In this document: positions 24,360 to 36,479 of the stretch, piece after piece
Numbering within the stretch: the first letter of the stretch is position 1
How the letters are laid out: each line of letters begins with the position of its first letter
NCBI GenBank assembly: GCA_032158295.1
Contig: CM063246.1
Coordinates: 19,154,991-19,218,990, forward strand
From: Pycnopodia helianthoides
Lineage: Eukaryota; Echinodermata; Asteroidea; Forcipulatida; Asteriidae
DNA: 64,000 nucleotides
Reading direction: 5' to 3'
The notes under the pieces: generated by a model
Databases searched by the model: none
What the model was told of the DNA's origin: nothing
What the model saw: the letters and a program-made list of their open reading frames with translations, nothing else
Made by a program: the position numbers and the translations under genes

Positions 24360-27085
24360 AAATACAATAATCATGTGATACAGAATAGCAAACAGAAACT
24401 TTGGCATTATTCTGAAGTGATCAAACAGTCAATGAATGAATGGAAGACAAGTATTTGCACATGATTTTTGTAAGTGACTTTTCAATACAATAAAGAGTTT
24501 CACTAACACCAGCTTCTCTGAAAATGTCTTCATCATTTCTTCCAAAAGAGAGGCACAACTTTGCCTTCAACCTTCACCACCACCTGTACTTCTTCCTTCT
24601 TTATCATATAGAATGTTGAGGCACTACTTTGCCTTTAACCTTAGCCACTGCCTCTATACCTAGAATGCCCAACCAAATATCCTAATTATTATTTCACATT
24701 TTGTCTGATTTTAACATGCTTGTACCAGACATGAAATTTATCAAACCTGTGCCATTTAGGACTGTACAGTTACATGTACAAACACTGTAGACTCTCTACA
24801 GCTTTAACAATTAAATTTCTGCAGATGAATTTAAGGTCAAAACAAAACTAGCTATATATATGACTATCTTTTTAGTCATGAAAGGGTCTTAAAACACTCT
24901 TAAAAACACACAAAACTATAGAATACTAAAGAAAGGTAGCTTCTTCTTTTGTGAAGAATTTTTTTCTGAAAATAACTGTGGATGTAATGAACATCTGTAA
25001 ATGTTTCAGGCTGCTGTTATCCTTGAATTTGATTTTCAACAATTATCAAACATATACACCCAGTATTATGTACAAAAGGTTTATGGACAACTTAAAAATC
25101 TTTATTGCATCTTATTCAAAAGTTCTCAATAGCTTTGGGCAATTTCAATCAACCTTGATTAAGCAATTAATATGTTTAAATATCTTTTCGTCTGAAATAT
25201 TACGTTGGTTATTTCCTTCATGTTAAGACTTTGGTCAAGCACTTATTCCATTTAGCGTTCAGAGTAATTACTGGTATCACAAACTGAATCAATCCTGTGA
25301 ATTACCTTTTCATTTATACATGTAGTTACATGTATAACACAATTATGACCGTGATGTTTTGTGTCCAGTCCACAAACTTATTCAGTCTAACTGTGTTCCT
25401 GTAATGTTTATTTGGAGTTATGTTAAGGACATGGTAGTTGGAGTGCTTTTGAAACAAGTTTTTGGAATCTTAAACTAAAAACCTCCTTGCTCTGTTATAG
25501 AGTTAAAAATGGTTCTTATCCAAACTAATTTAGTATTAAATGATACACAGAAAGGATGGTATTAATTGTAGTCTTGTTTCCCTTTCCTTGAAAGGAAAGT
25601 AAAACAAGCATAACAAGTACAAAAAGGAACTCATATTTAATCAATCAATGTCCTTTTGTGACGCATATGAACACTCATTTTAACTTTTGATTGTTGTTTT
25701 CTAAATTATGTATCTTGAGAAAAAGAGGATTGGATTGACTAATCTCTTTCAAAAGCCAATTGATATACCATGTCTTTAGTATGTTTTCTCAGAATCTCTA
25801 TTAAGTTCATTTCCTTGGCAAAATCTACTAGAATTAAATCAAAAGTACTATTACTGGCAAACTGATCTGATCATAAATGCTTATGTATCGAAACAATAAT
25901 TTATGCACTTTTGTTATCTCATGGGGGGGGGGGGCAATCGGCTGATACTGTCAGCATGTCTGATACTTGATATGAAGGCCATTATTCAGGGGAAAAATTC
26001 AATTTCAAATTGGTTCAAAACAATAACATCATACTATACTTTTCATTAAATTTAAATCACTGAACCACCACTTGGGAAAGAATATTCAGTCAGTGCTAAA
26101 ACTGAATCAGTAAACTTAGACTTCATGTTCTAAATAAATAACTTGTGAATTTAAACACACAAACAAATCAAACAACTAAATGCTAGCCAAAAATGCAACA
26201 GTCTTGACCTCTGAAAAGCCCTGTTGTCAATATTGTATCACTCAATGAATGTTTTAAATGACTATATAAAAGCACTATTGCATCATCTTGATGCGGTGTT
26301 TAAACTGCAGACAAGCACAAGATTTATTTCCAAATGAGAACTTCCACGGAGTTCTGTTGATTTTAAAAATACGTTTTGGTTTGTTTGTGTGAAGGCATTG
26401 TACTTCTAGTCTCTAACAGGAAGCATACACTTTGGCGAATTTTCTGTTTTCACAACTTAAACATGTGCAGAAACAGTTCATTGAGATGTCAATGTTTCTT
26501 TTTTCAATGCTTGTCGAAACCCTCCTAAAGTCAGACTAGTCAATATCATACATTGGTTTTAAACGATAATTAAACTATGCCAATCTGTAATTATGATATC
26601 AGTTGGTGAATGCATCTACACAGTAACAGTGCACACGTGTATAGTTCGATATGAAATTTTGCAACAATACACAACCCTTGCAGTTGAGGTGTTGTTAAAA
26701 AAAATTGCTGAAAATGTTACAAAACGTTGGATGGTTTTTAAGAGGCCTTTGTAAAGTATTATTCGGTCATTGCAATCAAGTGAATTATTCTGAAAGTTGG
26801 GGTTAGGAATAACTTCAATGTTTAGGATAAACAAATCTTGTCATACACAAACTGATAATTTACCCAAAGTGTAAGTTTCCTGTTTGAGATGTTTCTTTCA
26901 TGGCATGTTTAGTACAGTGTAAACAAGCTGTTATCAACTATCCATTATAAGCCAAAAGTATTTTCAGAAACCTTAACCCACGAGGCAGTTTGTATGTACA
27001 TAAATCATGAAATGAAAAAGTTGTTTGCTACAGCAGTTAACTTTTGATGTAACTGAACATGTGACATGTATAATTATACTTGGAA
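24360..27085. other. Long AT-rich stretch, nothing recognised
   Basis: It contains only scattered short frames (the longest is 91 codons at 24951-25226, of low-complexity AT-driven composition), short A/T runs and a run of ten or more G at about 25924. No repeat borders or exons could be supported. Confidence 0.5.
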
Positions 27086-27094
27086 TTTTAAGAG

Positions 27095-28544
27095 TGCAAA
27101 ATAATTTTGACTTCGATTCTTTCTGGCAATAGTTATCAGATAGTTAACCTGCAGGAAATGTAAGGAGTGGTCAGTAACCCGACTTGGATTCTCGTGGCGA
27201 TGGCTATCAGAATAATGGGTCCAAACACTGACTGCAAATATTCAAAATAAAAAAGGAGTTATAAGGAGTGTTCAGAAGCTAGACTCCTTGAAGAAAGTAA
27301 TGAGCATGATGAAGGAGATATAAGGAGTGGTCAGTAACTGGACTTGGATTCTCGTGGCGATGGCTATCAGAATAATGGGTCCAAACACTGACTGCAAATA
27401 TTCAAAATAAAAAAGGAGTTATAAGGAGTGTTCAGAAGCTAGACTCCTTGAAGAAAGTAATGAGCATGATGAAGGAGATATAAGGAGTGGTCAGTAACTG
27501 GACTTGGATTCTTGTGGTGATGGCTATCAGAGTAATGAGTCCAACCCCTGACTGCAAATAGTCCCCCCCCAAAAGGAGATATAAGGAGTGTTCAGTAGCT
27601 AGATTCCTTGAAGAAAGTAATGAGCATTATGAAGGAGATATAAGGAGTGGTCAGTAACTGGACTTGGATTCTTGTGGTGATGGCTATCAGAGTAATGAGT
27701 CCAACCCCTGACTGCAAATAGTCCCCCCCCAAAAAAGAGCGGAGATATAAGGAGTGTTAAATAGCTAGACTCCTTGAAGAAAGTAGTGAGCATTATGCAG
27801 GAGATATAAGGAGTAGTCAGTAACTGGACTTAGATTCTTGTGGTGATGGCTATCAGAATAATTGGTCCAAACCCTGACTGCAAATAGCCCCCCCCCAAAA
27901 AAAAGGAGATATAAGGTGTGTTCAGTAGCTAGACTCCTTGAAGAAAGTAGTGAGCATTATCCAGGAGATATAAGGAGTAGTCAGTAACTGGACTTGGATT
28001 CTCGTGGCGATGGCTATCAGAATAATGGGTCCAAACTCTGACTGCAAATATTCAAAATAAAGGAGATATAAGGAGTGTTTAGTAACTGGACTTAGATTCT
28101 TTGATGATGGTCATGTGAATAATTGGTCCGACATGCTTCACTCTACATCTAAGACCCATGTGCTCAGTATTCATGGTATTTATATAGCCTTTGTCCAACC
28201 CCTGACTGCAAATATTCAAAATAAAAAGGAGATATAAGGTGTGTTTAGTTGCTAGACTCTTTGATGAAAGCAGTGAGCATTATCCAGGAGATATAAGGAG
28301 TGGTCAGTAACCGGACTTGGATTCTTGTGGCGATGGCTCTCAGAGTAATGAGTCCAAACTCTGACTGCAAATATTCAAAATAAAGGAGATATAAGGAGTG
28401 TTTAGTTGCTAGACTCTTTGATGAAAGTAGTGAGCATTATCCAAGAGATATAAGGAGTGGTCAGTAACCGGACTTGGATTCTCGTGGCGATGGCTATCAG
28501 AATAATGGGTCCAAACTCTGACTGCAAATGTTCAAAATAAAGGA
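27095..28544. repeat. Satellite array, unit about 160 bp, running into the assembly gap
   Basis: The word TAAGGAGTGGTCAGTAAC recurs at 27161, 27321, 27481, 27641, 27807 (variant), 27971 (variant), 28293 and 28451. The period is 158-166 bp apart from one rearranged stretch around 28070-28290. Each unit has two related halves that both contain a TATAAGGAGTG-like word, so the basic unit was about 80 bp. A GATTCTCGTGGCGATGGCTATC segment is well conserved. A worn unit starts near 27095. The array is cut by 100 N. Confidence 0.93.
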
Positions 28545-28644
28545 NNNNNNNNNNNNNNNNNNNNNNNNNNNNNNNNNNNNNNNNNNNNNNNNNNNNNNNN
28601 NNNNNNNNNNNNNNNNNNNNNNNNNNNNNNNNNNNNNNNNNNNN
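28545..28644. other. Assembly gap of 100 N
   Basis: Exactly 100 N follow the satellite array. A round figure usually marks a gap of unknown size, so the true array may be longer. Confidence 0.98.
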
Positions 28645-28870
28645 CCAAAATGTTGTTTCAAATACTGCTCTATATGTGTGTGTACACAAATGCTGAAACA
28701 CTGCCAAATCAGATCACCCGAGCAATATCCAGTGCACTTATTTTAAAGGGCAAAGCAGCTATATGCTCAATCAATCAATTTAGACAATGTGTTGTTTCAT
28801 CAGTGTGTAATCTGTTTGTACACAGACGCTGAAATAATGCCAAACCCAGATCACCTGAGCAATGAACTGC
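28645..28870. repeat. Two diverged copies of a segment of about 90 bp
   Basis: 28650-28735 and 28786-28866 share TGTTGTTTCA, TGTACACA, GCTGAAA, TGCCAAA and CAGATCACC in the same order. No coding support. Confidence 0.6.
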
Positions 28871-29204
28871 TAAGGCTTAGCATCTCGCTATAATTCAGTG
28901 ACAGTCATATTTATTACAATAAGTTGCTTGCCTTTGAAGGATTTAAAGATGGCGTGATAAAGGTCCGAAACACTTCTGGTAATGTGGACGGTGAGTGCAA
29001 GGGAAGGTACAATGTTAGAAACAATATATCAAACTGATCACAAAGTAAAAATTTGATGGAAACAATTATGTGCCAGAAAAAAGTTCAACTGGACATCTTT
29101 TTTCACGTTAAACACTTTTAATGTGTCTTTCTTTTTTCTTTAAAATTTCTGCAAAATTTACACCAATCTTCATTTGTTAACAAAAAGTGCAAAAACTAGC
29201 TTTA

Positions 29205-29525
29205 AAAAGCATCATCTTTTACAACCAAAAACTTGTTGGTTTTTCTCAAAAAAATTCTACCAAAAGTCAAACTGTTTGAACATTTTTTACGTAAGAAAAA
29301 CAACATTTTTACAACCAAAAACTTGTTAGTTTTTCTCAAAAAAAATTCTACCAAAAGTCAAACTGTTTGAACATTTTTTACGTAAGAAAAACTTACGTTC
29401 TTTTATCTCTAAAACTTGCTTTAAGAAAAGCAACATTTTTACAACCAAAAACTTGTTAGTTTTTCTCCATTCTACCAAAGTCAAACTGTTTGAGCATTTA
29501 AACGTAAGCAAAACGTCTCATTACA
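29205..29525. repeat. Three copies of a segment of about 90 bp
   Basis: TTTACAACCAAAAACTTGTT begins copies near 29218, 29309 and 29436, each followed by TAGTTTTTCTC, CTACCAAA, GTCAAACTGTTTGA and ACGTAAG. The GTCAAACTGTTTGA part is close to a palindrome. Confidence 0.85.
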
Positions 29526-29529
29526 TCTC

Positions 29530-31080
29530 TGAAATTTATTAGAGACAAACTTCAACTCCTTGAAAACAAATTGTACCTTCCCTTTAAGTCCACATATAAA
29601 ATAGTGCTGCAACTTGTATTGAAATAGAAAGCAGATGCATTATGGGGGGCCTAGGGACTTTATAAATGGGGAGGGTAAGGACATAGATAGAGGGCGGTAG
29701 AGTCTGAAATAAAGACAAAGTACACACAAGTGTTTGTATCTGTTGTTATTTATTCATATCTATTGGTAGGCATTGCTTTCTATTCATATTTATATTTTGA
29801 ACTTGAACTTGAAAAAAAAAAATTAAAAAAAGAGTAGCACCCCGGCTCATGCAAGCCCCCCGGAGCTCGCTCAAGTGTTCCCCGCCCACAGGTGCCAACA
29901 GACTCTGTCAGTGAGCGCCCTCCATCAACACCTTTCAGTGAGAGACTTATAGTGTGTGTTCAATTGTACCCAATATTTCTTAGTCTGTGTGGCCAAAGCA
30001 CCATCTGTTGACATAAACAAGGGAAGGATCTAATGAACTCTAATAATCAGTTGACTTTGACACTGAGTCAGATGTATCTATCTTCCACTCCTGGCATTGC
30101 GCATGGAAATAGCACCCTCGATGTCTACTCTGAACTTTTAGTTTTGGCAAATTATAATTTGCATAATTGCATCCTGGTTTTTGATCCTATCAAATGAAAT
30201 ATCAAACAAATGCACAGACTTTTGCCAGTTTTCTTTATTAGTTTGCCATGTTTAGGTTTAAGGTCACTTTTTGTTTCAACCGCACTGATTATATTTGCCA
30301 ACGTCACAAGAAAGACCCTATTAAATCTCTGCAATGTTTTAGCGTGTTCCTTAGCTTGTTTAAATCAAATATCTATTATGTACATTATGCACATTTTGTT
30401 AAGACAAGAAGTCTTGGCTGTCGTAGCAAACGTCATAAATGTTGGCGTTTAAATTATTATTTCCTACTTGAGGAAATAATTCAGTGTGTCCAGTGACTAA
30501 TGCATTTATTGTTTGGTCACAAGCACAAACAGTGAATTGAATTTAATGTGTGTAAACAAAAAATATGAGGTGATCTGCTGTTAGAGTACTAGCACATACA
30601 AAACGATTTATTGTAATGTGAAATTTGAGCACAACGGTCCCACTATCAATCTATTAGTTTCATAGAGAAAGACGGCACATTTTCAATTTGACTATTTATT
30701 TCACTGATTGGTAGCTAGTTAATACTTTTCATTGTTTTGAGAACTCTAGCTGAGTAAAGCATAATTTGTACTGCTTTTCAATAATTTGAAAATGGAGTTT
30801 CTAATTGAATTGGTTGCCATTTCTGCTAGTTGAAACATTTTATTGTGTATAACGATTGTGAACCACGACAATTTCTGCATCCTACTTTTGAGGCACTTTG
30901 TTTGGAATAAAAGGTTCTGATGTCCAAGTGATTTAAATTGATTTATTTGATGTATCTATTTTATTCTATTTCACTTATTTCAAGCAGGTAAGTTTTTAAT
31001 TTTGTTCACCATTTAGACTTAAGTGGCATTTGTTTGGTTTATTTTTAACTTGTAACTTCCCTAAAACTGTCCTTTTTTAC
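29530..31080. other. AT-rich spacer
   Basis: No supported exon. A frame at 30210 begins with a hydrophobic MHRLLPVFFISLPCLG stretch but is followed by a poor donor (G|GTTTAAG). It is recorded only as a weak alternative start for the exon at 31086. Confidence 0.4.
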
Positions 31081-31085
31081 CACAG

Positions 31086-31212
31086 TTTCCAGGATGCCAA
31101 ACTCTCCTGCTACTCAAAACAATGCAAGGTTCTCATATCATTACGAGTCCAAAGTACTTCACTTAACAAGTCAAGTCCATAAACTGACATGTTTCCCAAA
31201 TGATCAATTTTG
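31086..31212 (+). CDS. Candidate coding exon C
   Basis: The acceptor (CTTTTTTACCACAG) and donor (TTTTG|GTAAGT) are both strong. One frame is fully open across all 127 bases, entering with one borrowed base and leaving two. It reads ...MPNSPATQNNARFSYHYESK... and ends ...LTCFPNDQF. The two spare bases TG plus the C that begins the exon at 39109 give Cys. The Cys-x6-Cys spacing before an amphipathic strand recalls the start of NTR domains, but this is only a resemblance. An ATG inside (31094) could also serve as a start. Confidence 0.4.
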
Positions 31213-32297
31213 GTAAGTGTGAGCTTCCATTACTTCACTGAAAGTACTACATTTCAAACTGGCTAACATGAGTTCATTAGCTTAGGTTTGGAAACGAATT
31301 ATTATTCTTGCTCACTTTTTGAAGCAATTCTTGTTTTCATGTACTCTGTAAATACTTTTATAAGATGATTTGTACTTTTGCTTGATCTTAGTAGACTAAA
31401 TTTGGTCTTATCATTTTCATCTGATGTAATGACTCATTCTTTATAGATGTGTTTAATTAAGTTTTAGTTGTTTTTTCTTCGGCTTCCTTACACTGTTTTG
31501 AGTAGCATATTTTCTCTGTACCATGGTCCTGGGGTGTCTGTTTGTTAGCACCATACTCAGTTTGTGGCTCAATTTTTGACGATGTGGTGGCAACTTAATG
31601 ACGGATCCATGGGAGATCCTTCTTTTTGAGTTGGACCTCCCTTCGTTTTTTCCCCCACATTTTCCCGGAAAGCCCTGTCATGTCAAATTTTTCTTTTCCT
31701 ATGTTACAACTGCCTTTTCTACTGTGGTACTGTTTTTTTTTTTGGGGGGGGGGCAATGATATACAGGTCACACAAAACTACAGTTCATACCTTACAAGTT
31801 TTTAAGAATGTTCAGAGGGGCCCCTACCTGGAGCACTTTGAGCATTATTTTCCGCAACATGCTTGATGCTTGCCTTATTGATTGGACTACAGTGAATCAA
31901 TGATTCCATTGGTCTTGTGTAGTGATTTGAAAATGCTGTTTGGCTCATCTCAACGCGTTCACAGCGTTATGATGACTACCAAAAGTAAACAGTCTATGAC
32001 ATTTAAGACACATACTACAAAACAGGTGTCTCTCTATAATGTGCATCTAAACGTTGCTGAAACGTCATGATGACTACAAAGTGAGTCGCTTTGAATCTTA
32101 TTCGTTGAGTATATTTGCAATTTTCTGCAGTTGTAATACTATGCACTTCTAATGCTCTAAATTTGTCCATCTATTTTATCTCACAAGTCTAAATGCAAAT
32201 TGCATTTAAGACAATCCTATGTGTGACCAACCCTAAGCCCGCCCGCCCCCCCCCTTTCATGACAGGACCTCCGTCCAATTACCTCTTCTCTTTTCAG

Positions 32298-32400
32298 ATT
32301 TCGGATCCGCCCCTTTTAAATCTGCCCCTCAGTATCGAGGGAAACTATGGTGCCTTTTATCGACACAGGGTTTGCCAGTCCTGCCTCTATTTTGTCCATG
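32298..32400 (+). CDS. Candidate alternative exon C'
   Basis: The flanks are CTCTTCTCTTTTCAG and ATG|GTAAGTTT, as good as those of exon C. Two frames are open across the 103 bases. One (FGSAPFKSAPQYRGKL...) enters with one borrowed base and leaves TG, so it has exactly the phase of exon C and could replace it between the 23048 and 39109 segments. Placed after exon C it would bring an immediate stop. No family is recognised. Confidence 0.28.
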
Positions 32401-33900
32401 GTAAGTTTAATTGAAGTTTTTACAAACTCATGCACTGTACGCTTGACTATACATCCTCATGTATAACAGATACCATGCACCTTTTACAGCTCACATGTAA
32501 ATCTATAATAAGCAGACCCTGGGAAATGTTTAATGGCAGGTTTTACTGCCACCTCTACCTGTCATTTTACTCTGAATAACAACCTAGCTCGTTACAGTTT
32601 CAATTCTCTTGCCTAATTGTAAACTAGTCTCTGAATTGTAGATTCTAGCTTTACATTTCTTTGGTTTAATTGGTTTGCTCCACAATCTACTGTGCCTTCT
32701 GATCAATCGAAAGATTCTGTTCCTGTACACTAAGAAGTGACTTTCATATGGAATATTTTATATCAACTGCTGTTGGTTGCTTTTTCACCTTCACTTGAAA
32801 TACTTGAACAGGTATTCAAAAGCATTTAAGGTTACATGAAAGTCGTTAAAACTAATTGTGTCTCTGCTGAACGAGCAGATTTTAAATAAATTACAGATGG
32901 CTAAGATGTTTATTGTACTTAACTTTATCGTTGATGACAACAGTTTATTTTGACTATTTTATAGAACTATTCCTGATTGATATTTCAACTTTGTTTGAAG
33001 TGAAAGAAGTGATGTAGTCATTCTAAAAGCATATAGCTTGATTTGTATGCCTTCTCTAGGCCATTTTTTTAACCTCCTAAATTACCTCAGTTAAAACTAG
33101 CAAGAAGTGTTACAAGAAAGTGTTTAGCACTAAGTTTGTTTCTGCTGATAAACCTACTGATTTGAGCTAGAATACAGATGGCTTAAATGTTCTTGTTTCT
33201 ACACTTCAGATTTGATGGAGTGCTTCCATACATTTTTATAGGCTTTCCCAGGGCCTGCAAGAGTCTCAAATGCATACAACTGTTCCTTTAAACATTTGTA
33301 CCTCTTGTACAAACTGACCAACTATGGCCTGCTCTTAGTGTCGCTTAAAATGCCTGATGTTAGGGTAGATACTGTCTTTCAGGGCAGCTCTGCCCGCTGT
33401 AATAAGGTAGCTATAATCCCTAATGTTTTGTTTAATAACAAATTTCATGTCTGTGGTTGCAGCTGCTCATTATGTCAAAGGTTACTGTTGAAACATCTAC
33501 CCATACTCGTCATCAAATGTTACAAGTTCTGAATTTTTGCTGAAACTGATCAACGAGTGTTATAAAATACATGTAGGCCTCTCCACATAATTATCTTTAT
33601 CTACATAGAAAAGACAACCACAGACTGATTGTGCACACTGTTTGTAATGAAGTAGTTTTTACCCCAAGATGTACCCAAGGGTCAATAAATGTAGAAAATT
33701 TCTTTCTATCAATCCAGGGACTGGAGTTACAAACTAAGCTTTCCATGCTACAGACATCAGGTCATTTTAAATCCCTGTTGCAGCTACTGATATGCTGATC
33801 TATCCTACTACTACAAAGCTTATAGAAGATGGACCTTCTGCATAAGTTTCATGGAACCATTTGAGTTCATGATGAACTAATGCATATTACTGTCATCAAC

Positions 33901-33967
33901 ATGGTATCTACACTCCTATGGTTATTATGTACAGCTCTTGGATTATTCCTTGCATCTTCTTCACAAG
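33901..33967 (+). CDS. Candidate signal-peptide first exon
   Basis: The ATG at 33901 opens MVSTLLWLLCTALGLFLASS, a textbook secretory signal with a hydrophobic core and small residues before the likely cleavage site. CAAG|GTAAAAA follows as a moderate donor, leaving one spare base. An in-frame ATG seven codons upstream (33880) is a second possible start. It may be an alternative promoter of the gene ending at 40652 or an unrelated chance match. A 28-base segment at 37277-37304 (TTATTCAG before, GTAAGT after) would connect it in phase to 39109. Confidence 0.3.
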
Positions 33968-34113
33968 GTAAAAATACCTATCACTTGGCTTATAAGGCAA
34001 CTAAAAAAAAAAGACCTGTGACGTACAAAATGTCTAGACCATACATCTTTTTATCTAAATCCAAGTAGCAAGGCCTTAGTCCTAGAGCTAGTTGTATGCA
34101 TGGACATTGGAAA

Positions 34114-34741
34114 GGCTGTATACACCACTGGTTTAAAACAATAAGTAGTTAACAGAGCTAGAATCCTATGGGTAATTGACATCCAAGTATTTGGCTTAAA
34201 TTACCACCTGTGAACTGACACTCACAATAGAGTGTTAGTTAAAATATCTTTAAAGTTTCTTTTTATCTCTAGTTTCTTCCAGCTCATCTATAAATTATTT
34301 GCAATTACATGTTATTACTGTACTGATTTAAATCATTCTTCAACTTTTGTTTATGTCTGTGTGACTAAACATTCAAAGTATCACCCACAATAGAAGTGGA
34401 GCACAGGATCCAGTTCAATTTAAAACTGACTTGTATTTCAATCTTATTTGACATTGTTAGTGTCCAGTAGACTGTTTACAATGACACTTTTACAGATTGG
34501 TGTCTACATTGATCTGGTTTTTATTAAGTTTGAATTCATTCCTTGTGATTCAACAAAAAATGTACACCTGTTCTTATTGGTTCTAGTTTATAAAAATGCA
34601 TGCTGTTTTCCAATGATGTCTCACAGCTAAGTTTTTTTTTGATTTTAAATAAATGTATCTCTCCAATCTCTATCAACATTTGCTGATATGGGTGTCTACT
34701 TTAGTTTACTACTTAACCAAAAACCAGTGGTGTATACAGCC
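34114..34741. mobile_element. Inverted-repeat element of about 628 bp
   Basis: The left end GGCTGTATACACCACTGGTT and the reverse complement of the right end agree perfectly for 21 bases, then more loosely through a GTAGTTAAC/GTAGTAAAC region for about 38. No transposase frame is present. The ends suggest a non-autonomous DNA element. Target duplication is not obvious. Confidence 0.65.
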
Positions 34742-34785
34742 ATAAAATACATGGAGCTTATTGATAGTCTTCAATCAAACACTAA

Positions 34786-35274
34786 TGACCTATCACCAGT
34801 CATATTATGATAGCCAATATAATGCATTAAGCACATTGTATGACCAACCTGGAAAATGAAATACCTATCTCATACATACAAGATGTATGTATTTATTCAT
34901 GTACATACTTGACGTACAATATGCATCATTTAGCACACAGGGACAATGAGATGTACTTGTTCTACATGTAGACCTTACATGATGCTCGTTCATGAGCAGT
35001 TCGTGCTCATATTATTCATTGTATGTTCATTCAAAACAAAACATGAGCAATTTTCCTTTCTTACTACTTTCCTAGCAGTACTTGTAGCAATACATGATGA
35101 ACTCATACATATCCAATATTGTTTCTTTATTCATGTCCATTTGCCCAACATTCTCTGATGAACAAGTACATCAAAAGCCAACTGTACATGCAATGCTTCA
35201 CTTGCATCTACTTCCTGAGAGTGCCTGTTTTAACTATACCTAGATATGGCCGAGTTGTGAATGGTGATAGGTCA
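34786..35274. mobile_element. Inverted-repeat element of about 489 bp
   Basis: TGACCTATCACCAGTCA at the left and TGAATGGTGATAGGTCA at the right are inverted copies with one mismatch over 17 bases. It lies 44 bp to the right of the previous element. Inside is a small hairpin GTTCATGAGCAGTTCGTGCTCAT near 34988. No coding content is supported. Confidence 0.55.
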
Positions 35275-35409
35275 CTGTAATTACTCGTTCCATGGTAATG
35301 TTACTGGAGTATGATGCTTTTACTGTTCAATCCTTACCCAAAATAAGGGCAGACATGGGTTTTAAGGGTAAAAAACTAGATTAGTTTACTTGTAGTTGGT
35401 ACAGTGTCT

Positions 35410-36475
35410 AAAATTAACAACCAGCTATAAAACACTTAGTTGTAAGTTGTTGATTGCTAACAGGGGCTATGTAGGTTGTCAAGCAGGGGTTAGTTGCAGG
35501 TTCTAGTACCAAAAGGGGCTAGTTGTAGGTTGTCAAGCAGGGGCTAGTTGTAGGTTTGCCCAACGGGGCTAGTTGTAGGATTTGGTTGCCAATAGGGCTA
35601 GTTGTAGGTTGATGGTTGCCAAACAGGGGCTATTTGTAGGTTGTGGTCCATCAGGGCTAGTTGTGGTGTTTGGTTGCCCATATAGGCTAGTTGTAGGTTG
35701 TCAAGCAGGGCTAGTTGTAGGTGTTGGTTTCCCTACGGGGGCTAGTATGTAGGTTTGGTTGCCCAAAAGGGGCTAGTTGTAGGTTGTGTAGTTGCCCAAT
35801 AGGGGCTAGTTGTAGGTGATGGTTGCCAATAGGGTAGTGTAGGTTGATGGTTGCCAAGCAGGGGTTGTTGTAGGTTGTTGGTTGCCACAGGGCTAGTTGT
35901 GGTTTTAGGTTTGCCCAATGGCTAGTTGTGGTTGTCCAAAGGGCTAGTTGTAGGTTTGGTTGCCAAAACAGGGGCTAGTTTGTAGGTTGTTGGTTGCCCA
36001 ACAGGGGCAGTTGTAGGTTGATTGGTTGCCCAACATGTAGGCAAAGTTGAGGTTTGTCAAGTTGGCCCAGCAGGGGCTAGTTGTTGGTTCTAGGTTGCCC
36101 AACGGGGGCTATTGTAGGTGTTGGTTGCATAGGGGCAAGTTGTAGGTGATGGTCCCAACAGGGGCTATTTTAGTTATGTTGCCAACAGGGGGTAGGTTGT
36201 AGGTTGTTGTTGTGCACAGCAGGGGTTAGTTGTAGTTTTGGTTGCCCACAGGGGCTAGTTTTGTAGTTTATTGGTTGCCCAACAGGGGCAGAGTTGTAGG
36301 TTGATTGGTTGCCACAAGGCTATTTTGGGGGGGGGAGGGTGTGTAAGTTGTTAGTTGCCCAGCAGGGCTAGTTGTAGGTTCTAGTTGCCCAACAGGGCTG
36401 GTTGTTGTAGTATATTGGTTGCCCAACAGGGAGAGTTGTAGTTGTGTTTGTCCCAGGGGCTAATCTGGGGTGGAG
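35410..36475. repeat. Indel-rich minisatellite of about 33 bp
   Basis: Units of the form GGGGCTAGTTGTAGGTTG plus TTGGTTGCCCAACA recur roughly thirty times. Neighbouring units differ mostly by one-base losses and gains in G, T and C runs. A looser version with TTTGCCCAACAGG continues to about 36900. No gene. Confidence 0.92.
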
Positions 36476-36479
36476 GAGG

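Noticed and set aside
24951..25226. 91-codon plus-strand frame
   Set aside because: It is AT-driven, rich in Leu, Ile, Phe and Asn, with no start context, splice support or similarity I recognise.
32341..32400. FIDTGFASPASILS, similar to a retropepsin active site
   Set aside because: The frame has a stop shortly upstream and no zinc knuckle or RT nearby, and the segment sits between good splice sites in other frames. The match is probably chance.
34448..34630. Frame reading IGVYIDLVFIKFEFIPCDST after a fair acceptor
   Set aside because: It has no donor or poly(A) signal in good position, and it lies within the inverted-repeat element 34114-34741.
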